In this document: positions 8,914 to 17,503 of the stretch, in pieces
Position numbering within the stretch: the first letter of the stretch is position 1
How the letters are laid out: the number at the start of each line of letters is the position of its first letter
Assembly (NCBI RefSeq): GCF_004365175.1
Contig: NZ_SOCE01000001.1
Location: 111,154 to 175,153 of the forward strand
Reading direction: 5' to 3'
Source: Kribbella voronezhensis
GTDB lineage: Bacteria > Actinomycetota > Actinomycetes > Propionibacteriales > Kribbellaceae
DNA: 64,000 bases
Notes under the pieces: model-generated
Databases searched by the model: none
Seen by the model: the letters and a program-made list of their open reading frames with translations, nothing else
What the model was told of the DNA's origin: nothing
Position numbers and translations under genes: made by a program

Positions 8914-9012
8914 TGCGCTTGCCTACTTCCTCGATCGTCAGTCATATCCACGGGTGCCTTGTCGCGGCCGCCGTAGTCTCGCGCATTCCGCAGGTCAGCG
9001 GAGTGCACCCGG

Positions 9013-9465
9013 TCAGCGTGTCACATCACCGAATCCACCGGTCGATCCGTGCCCACCGGTACCCCGGGCCGAACCCGGCAACGTCGCCACCTCGACGAAC
9101 CTGGCCTTCTCGACCCGCTGGATCACCAACTGGGCGATCCGGTCGCCGCGGCGCAACGTGACCTCGGCCGAGGTGTCGGTGTTGATCAGGCACACCTTGA
9201 TCTCGCCACGGTAGCCCGCGTCGACGGTGCCAGGCGCGTTGACGAGTGTGACGCCGTGCTTGGCGGCCAGTCCGGAGCGGGGGTGCACGAACGCGGCGTA
9301 CCCGTCCTGCAAGGCGATCGCGATGCCGGTACCGACCAGCGCCCGCTCCCCCGGCTTCAGCGTGACGTCGGTCGTCGTCACCAGGTCAGCGCCGGCGTCA
9401 CCGGGATGCGCGTACGCCGGTACTGCGAGCTCCGGGTCGAGCCGCTGGATCAGTACCTCGGTCAT
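9013..9465 (-). CDS. dut: dUTP diphosphatase
   Basis: The 150-residue enzyme hydrolyses dUTP to dUMP and PPi, keeping uracil out of DNA and supplying dTMP synthesis. All five trimeric dUTPase motifs are present: [31 protein letters not shown] (catalytic Asp and discriminating Tyr), RGDRIAQLV, and the C-terminal [12 protein letters not shown] arm. The arm has GGHGSTG where the usual form is GGFGSTG. The start overlaps the upstream thioesterase stop by 4 nt, so they are coupled. Length is normal for the family. Confidence 0.97.
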   Translation of the reverse strand: MTEVLIQRLDPELAVPAYAHPGDAGADLVTTTDVTLKPGERALVGTGIAIALQDGYAAFVHPRSGLAAKHGVTLVNAPGTVDAGYRGEIKVCLINTDTSAEVTLRRGDRIAQLVIQRVEKARFVEVATLPGSARGTGGHGSTGGFGDVTR

Positions 9466-10019
9466 GGGTTCACCTCGTAGTCGTGGACGTTCTCAGCGGT
9501 CATGTCGGTACCGTGCTCGACGAAATGCTTCGGCGGCACTACAACGAACACCGCGTTCGCTCGTAACGCGATGCTCCCGTCCGGACCACCCAGCCGCGCA
9601 GTGGCGTTCGCGTACATCCGCCGGCCGTCGAAACCCAGACACAGCGCTCTCAGGAACAGGGTGGCTCCGACCGGCACCGGGCGGATGTAGTCGGTCTCCA
9701 GCCGCCCAGTGACCATCGGGCGCCGCAGCAACCAGGAGAGCCCACCGAGCGTTTCGTCCATCGCAGTGGCCAGTACGCCGCCGTGGGCGAGCCCGGGTGC
9801 GCCTTGGTGCTCCTTGGTCACGGTGAACTCGGCGGTGACGCTCACGCCAGGCCCTGCCGTCGTGACCAGCCGCAGACCGGTCGGATGAGCCGGGCCACAG
9901 GCCACGCAGTTCTCGTAGTGCGACGGGAGGACCGTGCCCGGCGCAGGAGCCTCCGGGTGACGCTCTGCCGGCTCCAGCTCGCGCTGCGGCGTCGCCGTAC
10001 GGGTCGGTGGCTCGATCAC
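9462..10019 (-). CDS. PaaI-type hotdog-fold thioesterase
   Basis: A 185-residue single hotdog-fold protein. Residues 30-45 carry [17 protein letters not shown], a Cys-rich opening common in this actinobacterial subgroup. The core motif [17 protein letters not shown] (about residues 75-92) contains the HGG loop and the Asp/Glu used in acyl-CoA thioester hydrolysis. The natural substrate is not deducible. GTG 10019 begins 8 nt after a TAGGGT hexamer. It is divergent from the DUF3093 gene and translationally coupled to dut. Confidence 0.82.
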   Translation of the reverse strand: MIEPPTRTATPQRELEPAERHPEAPAPGTVLPSHYENCVACGPAHPTGLRLVTTAGPGVSVTAEFTVTKEHQGAPGLAHGGVLATAMDETLGGLSWLLRRPMVTGRLETDYIRPVPVGATLFLRALCLGFDGRRMYANATARLGGPDGSIALRANAVFVVVPPKHFVEHGTDMTAENVHDYEVNP

Positions 10020-10027
10020 GAGAGGCG

Positions 10028-10033
10028 ACCCTA
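10028..10033 (-). promoter_or_regulatory. -10 element (TAGGGT) for the thioesterase-dut operon
   Basis: On the minus strand TAGGGT is followed by 8 nt and GTG 10019, leaving at most one untranslated base. Confidence 0.45.
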
Positions 10034-10059
10034 CCTACGCGCTCCGACAGCTCTCATGC

Positions 10060-10065
10060 CAGGCT
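10060..10065 (+). promoter_or_regulatory. -10-like element (CAGGCT) for the DUF3093 gene
   Basis: CAGGCT is followed by 7 nt and GTG 10073. The position supports 10073 over the upstream in-frame start at 10007. Confidence 0.4.
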
Positions 10066-10072
10066 GTTCCTC

Positions 10073-10537
10073 GTGGCCGATGCAGCTCATTACAGGGAAC
10101 GTCTGAGCGTGCCGGTGCGCTGGTGGCTGATTGCCGCCGCGGCTGTCGTGACGCTGTGGGTGATCACCGCAGTACCGGCCGGCACGATCGCAGGCACCGC
10201 GGTCGGCGGCGTCGCCGCAGTACTGCTGATCGTCCTGTTCCTCCGGTACGGCGGTGCGCTGGTGGAGGTGGACGCGGACAAGTTCCGCGCCGGCCGCGCC
10301 TCCATCGACCGGGCGTACCTCGGCAAAGCCGTCGCCCTCACCGGCGAGGACGCCCGCAGCGCCTTCGGCCGCGACTGCGACCCCAAGGCCTACCTCGTAC
10401 TACGGAGCTACCTGCCCGGCGCCGTACGGGTGGAACTCACCGACCCGCACGACCCCACGCCGTACTGGCTGGTCGCCACCAAGCACCCGGAGCAGCTCGC
10501 TGCCGCCTTGACGCAGAGCAGCGTGGCAAGATCCTGA
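10073..10537 (+). CDS. DUF3093 membrane protein
   Basis: About 154 residues from GTG 10073 (MADAAHYRERLSVPVRWW, the usual start of the family). Two adjacent membrane segments (LIAAAAVVTLWVITA and GTAVGGVAAVLLIVLFL) form a hairpin. A cytosolic beta-rich domain follows with the conserved DARSAFGRDCDPKAYLVLRS segment. DUF3093 has no known function. The gene is divergent from the thioesterase-dut pair, an arrangement shared with mycobacteria (Rv2698 beside dut, from memory). Confidence 0.85.
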   Translation: MADAAHYRERLSVPVRWWLIAAAAVVTLWVITAVPAGTIAGTAVGGVAAVLLIVLFLRYGGALVEVDADKFRAGRASIDRAYLGKAVALTGEDARSAFGRDCDPKAYLVLRSYLPGAVRVELTDPHDPTPYWLVATKHPEQLAAALTQSSVARS

Positions 10538-10568
10538 GTGTCGGGGAACTCGTACCTGGGAGGTAGTC

Positions 10569-10865
10569 GTGGTCGGAGCCAAGATCGGCTGGAAGCTCGT
10601 GCTCGCCGCATTCACGATCGTGGTGGGCCTGGTCGCCAACAAGGCGGTCACCACGGCCTGGAAGCTCGGGTCCGGCGGGAAGCCGCCGAAGGGCAACCAG
10701 GCCGGCTATGCCGAGGTCGTGACATGGGCCGTGGCCAGTGGTGGCGCAGCAGCGGCAGCGAAGCTCTTCGCCGAGCGCCGAGCAGCGCAGTACTACCTCA
10801 AGTCCACCGGCCACCTGCCGCCTGGTTACGACAAGAAGGCCGGTCAGGACGTCGAGAAGGCCTGA
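10569..10865 (+). CDS. DUF4235 membrane protein
   Basis: A 98-residue protein with two hydrophobic helices (KIGWKLVLAAFTIVVGLVA and EVVTWAVASGGAAAAAKLF) and a small basic loop between them, the DUF4235 pattern. GTG 10569 has GGGAGG about 8 nt upstream. It lies 31 nt after the DUF3093 gene on the same strand, so they are probably co-transcribed. Function unknown. Confidence 0.82.
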   Translation: MVGAKIGWKLVLAAFTIVVGLVANKAVTTAWKLGSGGKPPKGNQAGYAEVVTWAVASGGAAAAAKLFAERRAAQYYLKSTGHLPPGYDKKAGQDVEKA

Positions 10866-10891
10866 CCAGCCGGACCTGCTCGCGGACATGA

Positions 10892-10928
10892 GGACGGGAC
10901 CGTCCCCGCGAAGGGGTCGGTCCCGTTC
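10892..10928. terminator. Hairpin between convergent genes
   Basis: A long GC-rich stem (GACGGGACCG pairing with CGGTCCCGTTC, plus CCCC/GGGG near the loop) lies between the DUF4235 gene (+) and the DUF4193 gene (-). No long U-tract is seen, so its strength as an intrinsic terminator is uncertain. Confidence 0.6.
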
Positions 10929-10972
10929 CGTTCGGTACGGACTCAGCCGAGCAGGGCGAGAGTGCTGTCGTG

Positions 10973-11272
10973 TCAGGCAGCGCAGTCGCGGCAGATCAGC
11001 TGGCCGTTCTTGCTGCTCGCGAGCTGGCTCCGGTGATGCACCAGGAAGCAGCTCGAGCATGTGAACTCGTCGGCCTGGCGCGGGAGCACCCGCACTGCCA
11101 GCTCTTCGTGGCTCAGGTCGGCGCCGGGCAGCTCGAAGCTCTCAGCGGCCTCGGCCTCGTCCTCGTCGACCTTGCCGGAGTTCTTGTCGTGACGGCGAGT
11201 CTTCAGTTCTTCGATCGACTCCTCGCTGGAGTCCTCGTCCGTCTTGCGCGGGGCGTCGTAGTCAGTCGCCAT
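10973..11272 (-). CDS. DUF4193 zinc-ribbon protein
   Basis: A 99-residue protein starting MATDYDAPRK at ATG 11272; the longer open frame to 11350 has no family support. The N-terminal two thirds are highly acidic (DEDEAEAAESFELPGADLS). The C-terminus has a four-Cys zinc ribbon: C72, C75 (TCSSC) and C94, C97 (ICRDC). DUF4193 is nearly universal in actinobacteria and lies between dut and suhB or sigA; its role is unknown. The acidic body plus zinc ribbon suggests a small protein bound to RNA polymerase or the ribosome, but this is a guess. Confidence 0.88.
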   Translation of the reverse strand: MATDYDAPRKTDEDSSEESIEELKTRRHDKNSGKVDEDEAEAAESFELPGADLSHEELAVRVLPRQADEFTCSSCFLVHHRSQLASSKNGQLICRDCAA

Positions 11273-11551
11273 GGTGTTTCCCTGCCCTCTTCGTACCCGT
11301 GGTGTTGCCTGCTGAGCCCTTGAACGGGTAATGCGGCCCAGAAATTCCATCCCTGGAATCCCCGGTCCCCCGAAACCCTTGACAGACAGGCCGGGACCGG
11401 CGTCATACCGCTCCCGAGGCCGAGATTGTGCCCTATCGAGGGCCCTTCGCGCGCGTCGGGGTCCACCTTGTGACCCGCGTGTCGCGAATTGTGTCAGGAC
11501 CGAACAACAGGTTGCTCATTAGTGCACGCTACCGCGCAGCAACAAGCAGTT
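11273..11551. other. Intergenic region upstream of the DUF4193 gene and downstream of suhB
   Basis: These 279 nt hold no convincing gene. A consensus-like plus-strand promoter (TTGACA at 11378, 18-nt spacer, TCATAC) faces the 3' end of suhB, so it would drive only antisense RNA. The promoter for the DUF4193 gene should lie here on the minus strand, but I could not place it confidently. Confidence 0.4.
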
Positions 11552-12352
11552 TCACGATCTGAGCGGGTTGGTGGCCGCGAGAGCGTCGTGCAGCGGCTTG
11601 AAGACGGCCGGCGTGGCGGCGATCGACATCTCGGGGGAAACGGGTGCTCCGTCCATCCCACCGACCATCGCGCCGGCCTCCGCCGCGATCAGCGCGCCCG
11701 CGCCGTAGTCCCACGGGTTCAGTCCGCGTTCGAAGACCGCGTCCAGCCGTCCGCAGGCGACGTAGCAGAGGTCGATCGCGCCGACGCCGATCCGCCGGAT
11801 GTCGCGGACCTTGGTGATCAACTGCTGGATCACCTCGGCCTGCACCTGCCGCCGCGTCGCGTCGTACCCGAATCCCGTGCCGACCAGCGCCTTCGCCAGG
11901 TCGGCGCAGTCCGAGACGCGGATCGGCTGGCCGTCGACGTACGCGCCGCCGCCGAGAGTCGCGGTGAACACCTCCCCCTTGGGCGCGTCCACGACGACCC
12001 CGGCGACGGTCTGCCCGTCGACCTCGACCGCGATCGACACGGCGTACGTCGGGATGTCGTACAGGTAGTTGACCGTGCCGTCGATCGGGTCGACGACCCA
12101 GCGCACGCCACTGGAGCCGTTGACGTCGTCGCCCTCCTCACCCAGGAACGAGTCGTCCGGCCGCGCCTGGAGCACGCGGGCCCGGATCAGTTCCTCGGAC
12201 TCCCGGTCCACCGCGGTGACGATGTCGGTCGCGGTGCTCTTCGTGTCGGCGACCGTGATCGTGCCGCGACGGCGCTCGACGATCAGCCGGGCCGCCTCGG
12301 TCGCCACCTCCGTGGCGAGCTTCAGCAGGTCCTGGGCATTCTCGGAGCTCAT
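11552..12352 (-). CDS. suhB: Inositol monophosphatase family protein
   Basis: This 266-residue Mg2+-dependent phosphatase of the IMPase/FBPase superfamily hydrolyses myo-inositol-1-phosphate or a related sugar phosphate. Metal-binding motifs are all present: FLGEEG (about residue 70), [12 protein letters not shown] (about 87), and [17 protein letters not shown] (about 213). In actinobacteria inositol feeds phosphatidylinositol and mycothiol synthesis. The start overlaps the ferrochelatase stop by 4 nt (12349-12352). Substrate preference cannot be fixed from sequence. Confidence 0.9.
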   Translation of the reverse strand: MSSENAQDLLKLATEVATEAARLIVERRRGTITVADTKSTATDIVTAVDRESEELIRARVLQARPDDSFLGEEGDDVNGSSGVRWVVDPIDGTVNYLYDIPTYAVSIAVEVDGQTVAGVVVDAPKGEVFTATLGGGAYVDGQPIRVSDCADLAKALVGTGFGYDATRRQVQAEVIQQLITKVRDIRRIGVGAIDLCYVACGRLDAVFERGLNPWDYGAGALIAAEAGAMVGGMDGAPVSPEMSIAATPAVFKPLHDALAATNPLRS

Positions 12353-13500
12353 GCGGATTCCTTCTCGTTGGATTCGTCGGTACCACGTGCCGCGGGCGCG
12401 CCGCCGCTCTCGACTGCGGGTTCGTCCGTACTGCGTGCCGCGGGCCGGCGCGGGGCGGGACAGCAGTCCGGCCGGCAGGCATCCCAGCCGGGGCCGAGTT
12501 TGCCGACGCAGGGGCGAACCGGCTGCTCACCGCGTTCGGCAGCCGCTCGCTCCACCACCAGGTCGCGCAGCATCGTCACGAACCGCTCGTCCGTGCCCGG
12601 TGTCGCCGCCCGCGCCATCGGCAGCCGCAGCTTCTCCGCCGTCGCCGCCGCCTCGGTGTCGAGGTCGTAGATGACCTCCATGTGGTCACTGACGAAGCCG
12701 ATCGGCACGACGGCGACGCCCGGCACCCCAGCCTGCGCGAGCGCCTCGAGGTGATCGTTGACGTCCGGCTCGAGCCACGGCACCTGCGGCGGTCCCGACC
12801 GGGAGCAGTAGACGAGATCCGTCCGGCGCTCGACCCCGGTCCGCCGCTGGAGCTCGGCGGTGATCTCCGCGGCGACGTCGAGGTGCCAATCGACGTACCC
12901 GTTCCCGTCCGGGCCGCTCGTCGCGTTCATGCTGGTCGGGATGGAATGCGTCACATAAGCGATCGCCGAACCCTGCGGCAGTTCGCTCAACGCGGCGGCG
13001 GTCGACTCGACGAACGATCCGACGAAGCCGGGGTGGTTCGCGTAGTGGCGGAGCTTGTCGATCACCGGCGCGCCTTCGACCTCGGCGACGGCGTCCGCGA
13101 GGTTCTCGCGGTACTGCCGACAGCCGGAGTACGACGGGTAGGCGCTCGTCACGATCACGACGGCCCGCCGTACGCCGTCGGCCGTCATCTCCCGCAGCGT
13201 GTCGGTCAGGTACGGCGCCCAGTTGCGGTTGCCCCAGTAGATCGGCAGGTCGAGCCCGATCTCGGCGAACGACGCCTTGAGCGCGGCCAGCAACTCACGG
13301 TTCTGGTCGTTGATCGGACTGCGGCCGCCGAACGCGTAGTAGTGCTCGCCGACCTCCTTGAGCCGCTCGTCCGGGATCCCCCGGCCACGGGTCACGTTCT
13401 GCAGGAACGGCAGCACGTCCTCGGGCTTCTCGGGACCACCGAAGGAGAGCAGCAGGACGGCGTCGTACGGCGAAGGGTCAGGCGACTGAGGGTCGGGCAT
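12349..13500 (-). CDS. hemH: Ferrochelatase (coproporphyrin III type in this lineage)
   Basis: The 383-residue enzyme inserts Fe2+ into a porphyrin. The family signature is clear ([18 protein letters not shown], then [14 protein letters not shown]). Metal-site His residues occur in [10 protein letters not shown] and the Glu-bearing loop in [16 protein letters not shown]-terminal Cys cluster ([20 protein letters not shown], about residues 335-355) matches the [2Fe-2S] ligands of actinobacterial ferrochelatases. Actinobacteria use the coproporphyrin-dependent pathway, so CpfC is the more exact name. About 30 low-complexity residues follow the cluster. It is coupled by a 4-nt overlap to suhB. 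A GAACAT hexamer ends 6 nt before ATG 13500. Confidence 0.94.
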   Translation of the reverse strand: MPDPQSPDPSPYDAVLLLSFGGPEKPEDVLPFLQNVTRGRGIPDERLKEVGEHYYAFGGRSPINDQNRELLAALKASFAEIGLDLPIYWGNRNWAPYLTDTLREMTADGVRRAVVIVTSAYPSYSGCRQYRENLADAVAEVEGAPVIDKLRHYANHPGFVGSFVESTAAALSELPQGSAIAYVTHSIPTSMNATSGPDGNGYVDWHLDVAAEITAELQRRTGVERRTDLVYCSRSGPPQVPWLEPDVNDHLEALAQAGVPGVAVVPIGFVSDHMEVIYDLDTEAAATAEKLRLPMARAATPGTDERFVTMLRDLVVERAAAERGEQPVRPCVGKLGPGWDACRPDCCPAPRRPAARSTDEPAVESGGAPAARGTDESNEKESA

Positions 13501-13506
13501 GTACCG

Positions 13507-13512
13507 ATGTTC
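13507..13512 (-). promoter_or_regulatory. Possible leaderless -10 (GAACAT) for hemH
   Basis: The hexamer is followed by CGGTAC and ATG 13500. It lacks the T at position 1 of the -10 consensus, so it is weaker than the others. Confidence 0.3.
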
Positions 13513-13622
13513 TCAGGCCGGGTGGAATCACCCGAGCACGGTCCCGTCGACGCGGCCGGGCCGGTCGGCCGGAATTGCCGGGCAGCGGCGTCGCGCGAAA
13601 GCTAGGGTGTGGTCGATCCCCC

Positions 13623-14822
13623 ATGCTGAAGCCCTACGTTCACCTGATGCGCCGCCCCGGCGCCCGTGCCTTCTTCCTCGCCGGGATCCTCGGGCGTATG
13701 CCGATCTCGATGGTCGGCCTCGGCATCGTCATCCTGATCTCGCGAGAGAGCGGTTCCTACGGTCTGGCCGGCGCCGTCTCCGGCGTCGCCGTGATCGCGG
13801 GAGCGCTCACCGGGCCGATCCAGGGCCGGCTCGTCGACCGTTTCGGTCAGCGGTCCTTGACCCTGATCGGCAGCCTCCTCTGTACGGTCGCCCTGCTCGG
13901 CCTGCTGATCGCGGTCCGGCTGGACGCCCCGTCCTGGGCGCTGTACGCGCTCGGGTTCGTTGCCGGGGGCACCCGTCCCCAGGTTGGCTCGTTCGCGCGG
14001 GCCCGCTGGAACCACCTGCTCGGCCGGGGTCGCGCTCTCCAGACGGCGTTCGCGCTCGAGGCGGTCGGCGACGAGGTCGTGTTCATCGTCGGCCCTGTCC
14101 TGGTCACCGTGCTCGCCACCCAGGTCAGCCCGTACGCCGCTCTCGGCGCGGCCGGTGCGCTCGGGCTGGTCGGTGGTGTCTGGTTCGCGTCGCTGCGCGG
14201 CTCGGATCCGCCCGGGCGCGGAAAGTCGGACGGAACGGAGAAAGCGCCACTCCCCTGGCTCTCGTTGATGCTGCTCAGCCTGATCGGCCTGGGTCTCGGT
14301 GCCACGCTCGGCAGCACTGAGGTCGTCACAGTGGCATTCACCGCGGCCGAGGGTCAGCCAGCCATGTCAGGCGTCGTACTGGCTGTGTGGGCCTTTGGAA
14401 GCCTGCTGGCGGGGCTCTGGTACGGCTCGGTGCATTGGCGGGCGGCAGTCGAGCGACGGCTGCTGTTCGGCACGGTCCTGCTCGCGATCGCGCTCTCTCC
14501 GTTGCCGTGGGTCGGAACCGTGTGGCTGCTCGGCGTGCTGCTGTTCTGCGCGGGTCTGACGATCGCGCCGACGATGGTCGCGCTGACCGCGTGCGTGGAG
14601 GAATGGGTCCCGCCCGAACGCCTGACCGAGGCGATCACCTGGACAGTGACCGGCATGCTGCTCGGAGTAGCCCCTGGTAACGCCGTCGCCGGCCATGCCG
14701 TCGACGTGGTCGGCGCGTCGGACGCGTACTGGGTCCCCGTCGTCGTCGGCATCACCAGCGCTCTGGTCGCGGCGATCGCCGTCACCTTCGCCCGGCCCCG
14801 CACCCGCTTCGCCCACAACTGA
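13623..14822 (+). CDS. MFS transporter
   Basis: A 399-residue, 12-segment major facilitator protein starting at ATG 13623 (MLKPYVHLMRRPGARAFFLAG). The loop between segments 2 and 3 has GRLVDRFGQRSLTLIG, the MFS motif A (G-x-x-x-D-R-x-G-x-R). A longer central loop follows segment 6 (PGRGKSDGTEKAP). The fold resembles small drug or metabolite exporters. A TAGGGT hexamer at 13603-13608 is 14 nt before ATG. It directly precedes a MerR-family regulator on the same strand, but that regulator has its own promoter. Substrate unknown. Confidence 0.85.
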   Translation: MLKPYVHLMRRPGARAFFLAGILGRMPISMVGLGIVILISRESGSYGLAGAVSGVAVIAGALTGPIQGRLVDRFGQRSLTLIGSLLCTVALLGLLIAVRLDAPSWALYALGFVAGGTRPQVGSFARARWNHLLGRGRALQTAFALEAVGDEVVFIVGPVLVTVLATQVSPYAALGAAGALGLVGGVWFASLRGSDPPGRGKSDGTEKAPLPWLSLMLLSLIGLGLGATLGSTEVVTVAFTAAEGQPAMSGVVLAVWAFGSLLAGLWYGSVHWRAAVERRLLFGTVLLAIALSPLPWVGTVWLLGVLLFCAGLTIAPTMVALTACVEEWVPPERLTEAITWTVTGMLLGVAPGNAVAGHAVDVVGASDAYWVPVVVGITSALVAAIAVTFARPRTRFAHN

Positions 14823-14862
14823 CTCGTTTCCGTACTCCGGCCGGAAAGATCGGCCGGACGAC

Positions 14863-14893
14863 TTGAGTCTCCTCCCGGGGGAGACACCAGGGT
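14863..14893 (+). promoter_or_regulatory. MerR-type promoter/operator (19-bp spacer) of the MerR gene
   Basis: TTGAGT (14863-14868), then a 19-nt spacer holding the near-perfect dyad GTCTCC-7-GGAGAC (14867-14885), then CAGGGT (14888-14893). ATG 14901 starts 7 nt later. The overlong spacer and dyad are the hallmark of MerR-activated promoters, and the site lies directly before a MerR gene, so autoregulation is likely. Confidence 0.65.
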
Positions 14894-14900
14894 GGTCGGC

Positions 14901-15833
14901 ATGGAGGACCTGCACTCGATCGGGGAACTGGCCCGCCGTACCGGACTGACGGTGAAGGCGATCCGGTTCTACTCCGACCGCGGGCTGGTGACGCCGGCCG
15001 ACCGGACCGCGGCCGGCTACCGCCGGTACGACGCAGCGGCCGTCGCTCGGCTCGACCTGATCCGCACGCTGCGCGAGCTAGGCCTCGACCTGGCGACGAT
15101 CCGGAAGGTGCTGGATCACGAGACAGCGCTCTCCGACGTCGCCGCCGCACACGCCGAGGCGCTGGCCGTGCAGGTTCGCACCCTACAACTCCGCCGAGCG
15201 ATGCTGACCCTGGTCGCCGAACGCCACTCCACCCCGGAGGACCTGAACCTCATGCACCGCCTGTCGAACCTCTCGACCACCCAACGCCACCAGTTGATCA
15301 CCGACTTCCTCGACGCGGTTCTCACCGGCGACTTCGACGGATTCGCCGCCGTACGCCGGTCGCTGACACCCGAGTTGCCCGACCACCCCGAGCCCGAGCA
15401 GGTCGAGGCGTGGATCGAACTCGCGGAGCTCACCCAGGACCCGGACTTCCGCACCGCCGTCCGCCGGATGGTCGACGACTACCGAACCGTTGCCCTCCGC
15501 CCCGATCTCGTCGCCGGCATCCGCGACCAGGTCCGCCCCGCTCTGGACGCAGAGATCGCCCCCGACTCGCCCGAGGCAAGCCCTGTCATCACCGCCGTCG
15601 TCACCCGGTACGCCGAGGCGCTGGGCGAGCTGGACAGCGCAGAGCTCCGCCACCGCCTCGCGGGCGTCCTCGAAACCGCGAACGACCCACGCTGGGCCCG
15701 CTACCTGCATCTCCTCGCCATCACCAACGGCTGGGAGCCCCAACCACCGCTCACCCCGACCTACACCTGGACCATCCGGGCCCTCCGCGCTACGACGGCC
15801 GGGGAAGCGGGGCGTTCCAGCCTCGGCGGATAG
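14901..15833 (+). CDS. MerR family transcriptional regulator with long C-terminal domain
   Basis: A 310-residue regulator. Residues 1-70 are a MerR winged helix (LHSIGELARRTGLTVKAIRFYSDRGL; AGYRRYDAAAVARLDLI). A dimerisation helix follows to about 125. The C-terminal domain of about 180 helical residues resembles effector domains of drug-responsive MerR proteins; its ligand is unknown. ATG 14901 is preferred over GTG 14892 because the -10 of the MerR-type promoter ends 7 nt before it. The gene lies 78 nt after an MFS transporter and its 3' end overlaps the convergent TRIC gene by 44 nt. Confidence 0.85.
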   Translation: MEDLHSIGELARRTGLTVKAIRFYSDRGLVTPADRTAAGYRRYDAAAVARLDLIRTLRELGLDLATIRKVLDHETALSDVAAAHAEALAVQVRTLQLRRAMLTLVAERHSTPEDLNLMHRLSNLSTTQRHQLITDFLDAVLTGDFDGFAAVRRSLTPELPDHPEPEQVEAWIELAELTQDPDFRTAVRRMVDDYRTVALRPDLVAGIRDQVRPALDAEIAPDSPEASPVITAVVTRYAEALGELDSAELRHRLAGVLETANDPRWARYLHLLAITNGWEPQPPLTPTYTWTIRALRATTAGEAGRSSLGG

Positions 15834-16407
15834 CGATCAGGCGGATCAGGAAGCAGACGACCGCTCCCGCGAAGGTGGGCCAGGTCGCCTGGAAGCCAGC
15901 GACGTCGGCCAGCACCACGATCCCCGCGCCGAGGAAGGCCGGAATCGCATAGATCTCGCTTCGCAGCACGACGGGCACCCGGCCGGACAGTACGTCGCGG
16001 ATCACCCCGCCGCCGATCCCCGAGATCATGCCGAGCAAGGCGGCCGACAGCGGCGACAACCCCGAGTCGAGCGCCTTGCGAGCACCCGTCACGCAGAACA
16101 GCGCGAGACCGGCCGCGTCGAACACGTTCACCAACCGCTCGAGCCGGCCGATCCCGGGATGCAGGAAGAACGTGAGCAACCCCGCCACCACCGGCACGAC
16201 CAGATACCGCCAGTCGGCCAGCGCCGCGGGTGGCGTCGCCCCGATCAGTACGTCGCGCAGAAACCCGCCACCGAGCCCGGTCACCAACGCGAGCACCTGG
16301 ATCCCGAACACATCCAACTGCTTCCGCACGCCGACCAGCGCCCCCGTGATCCCGAACACGAAGATCCCGACCAGATCCAGCACGACCAGCACCTTCGACC
16401 CATCCAC
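15790..16407 (-). CDS. TRIC-type cation channel / UPF0126 membrane protein
   Basis: A 205-residue protein made of two repeats of three membrane segments each. Each repeat carries the family motif: GLGGGFLRDVLIG in the first and GIGGGVIRDVLSG in the second. This family includes bacterial TRIC K+ channels and the YicG-type glycine transporters; the sequence does not separate the two. GTG 16407 is preferred over 16437 because TACCGT ends exactly 6 nt before it and the extra ten residues look non-conserved. The 3' end overlaps the MerR gene (convergent) by 44 nt. Confidence 0.86.
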   Translation of the reverse strand: MDGSKVLVVLDLVGIFVFGITGALVGVRKQLDVFGIQVLALVTGLGGGFLRDVLIGATPPAALADWRYLVVPVVAGLLTFFLHPGIGRLERLVNVFDAAGLALFCVTGARKALDSGLSPLSAALLGMISGIGGGVIRDVLSGRVPVVLRSEIYAIPAFLGAGIVVLADVAGFQATWPTFAGAVVCFLIRLIAIRRGWNAPLPRPS

Positions 16408-16413
16408 CCCCGC

Positions 16414-16419
16414 ACGGTA
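16414..16419 (-). promoter_or_regulatory. Leaderless -10 (TACCGT) for the TRIC gene
   Basis: TACCGT is followed by GCGGGG and GTG 16407 on the minus strand. Confidence 0.45.
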
Positions 16420-16472
16420 CGACCCCCCACGCCCCACACCGAAAACGACAGGCCAGCAAACATGCCAACCTC

Positions 16473-16478
16473 TAGGGT
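16473..16478 (+). promoter_or_regulatory. Leaderless -10 (TAGGGT) for the phosphotransferase
   Basis: TAGGGT, 6 nt, then ATG 16485. No Shine-Dalgarno sequence is present in the 6-nt gap. Confidence 0.6.
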
Positions 16479-16484
16479 CTGCGA

Positions 16485-17486
16485 ATGACCGAACCTCCGA
16501 ACGTCGACTACACAGCCACTTCCGCGAGACCGCCGTGGAGCGCTCTCCCGGGTGAACTGCAGCGTTCTGTGTACGCCGCGGTGTCCGTTGCCCTGGGCAC
16601 CGAGATCGCCTCGGTCGGCCCGTCGGTCAGCTCCGGCTTCACCGGCGGTTTCGCAGCTCCGGCCCACCTCGCCAATGGCCGGACCGTCTTCATCAAGTCG
16701 GCGCCCGCAACCATGCACGCCTACACCGCCTACCGGCGCGAGGCGGAGATCGTCCCTCAACTCCCGCCCGCCATCCGAGTTCCGTGCATCCTCACCACGA
16801 CAACGGCCAGGAGCAGCGATGGTGAGGCGGAATGGTTCGCGGTGGTCAGCGAAGGGATCACGGCGCGGATGCCCGGCATGCCGTGGTCGAAGGCCGATTT
16901 CGAGCTGGTCACAGCGAACTGCGAGATCGCGGCGGAAGCGCTCTCGCCGAGTCCGATCCCGGAGCTCAAGCCGTTCGTCAGCGACTTCGGCGCGGACGGA
17001 CCCAGCCGCGTGCCGGCCGAGATCGGTGCCGGCGCACGACCACTTCCACCCGGCTTCCAGCCCTGGCTTCCCGAACGGCTCGAGGAAATCCAGCACCTGG
17101 TCGACCTGACGCCCGAGGCGCTCGCGGGAACAGCCGCAGTACATGGCGATCTACGCCCCGACAACCTGTTGATAGACAACGCCGGTCAATGCTGGACGGT
17201 TGATTGGAACTGGCTCACCGTCGGCGCACCCTGGATCGATTGGGTCGGCCTGCTCCCCCGCGCCCAGCACCAGGGAATCAACACGCTGACGGCGATCAGA
17301 ACGAATCGGCTGACGACAAACGTGGCGGACGATCACCTCGACTCTTTGATAGCCGCACTCGTCGCATACGTGCTCGAGTTCGTCGAAGCTCCGCCTCCGC
17401 CCGGCTGTACGCCGGAAATTCAGCGGCACCGGCGGCTGCTCGGCTGGTGTTGTCTCGACTGGCTGGCCATGCGACGTGGTTGGTGA
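16485..17486 (+). CDS. Aminoglycoside/choline-type phosphotransferase (APH fold)
   Basis: A 333-residue protein kinase-like small-molecule phosphotransferase. An N-lobe Lys lies in RTVFIKSAP (about residue 71). The catalytic loop is VHGDLRPDNLLID (Asp near 225, Asn near 229) and the metal-binding Asp is in WTVDWNW. The N-terminal glycine-rich loop is VSSGFTGGFAAP. No resistance-determining residues can be named, so the acceptor is unknown. The gene is monocistronic or co-transcribed with fdhD, which begins 17 nt later but has its own -10. Confidence 0.8.
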   Translation: MTEPPNVDYTATSARPPWSALPGELQRSVYAAVSVALGTEIASVGPSVSSGFTGGFAAPAHLANGRTVFIKSAPATMHAYTAYRREAEIVPQLPPAIRVPCILTTTTARSSDGEAEWFAVVSEGITARMPGMPWSKADFELVTANCEIAAEALSPSPIPELKPFVSDFGADGPSRVPAEIGAGARPLPPGFQPWLPERLEEIQHLVDLTPEALAGTAAVHGDLRPDNLLIDNAGQCWTVDWNWLTVGAPWIDWVGLLPRAQHQGINTLTAIRTNRLTTNVADDHLDSLIAALVAYVLEFVEAPPPPGCTPEIQRHRRLLGWCCLDWLAMRRGW

Positions 17487-17491
17487 AGGCT

Positions 17492-17497
17492 TAGGTT
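17492..17497 (+). promoter_or_regulatory. -10 (TAGGTT) directly before fdhD
   Basis: TAGGTT, then GGAGGT (6 nt), then ATG 17504. The same 6 nt also spell a Shine-Dalgarno core, so the start can be read from a leaderless transcript or from readthrough mRNA. Confidence 0.5.
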
Positions 17498-17503
17498 GGA
17501 GGT

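Noticed and set aside
11378..11407. Plus-strand TTGACA promoter as the start of a gene
   Set aside because: No plus-strand gene follows; it faces the 3' end of suhB. It could only make antisense RNA, for which there is no other evidence.
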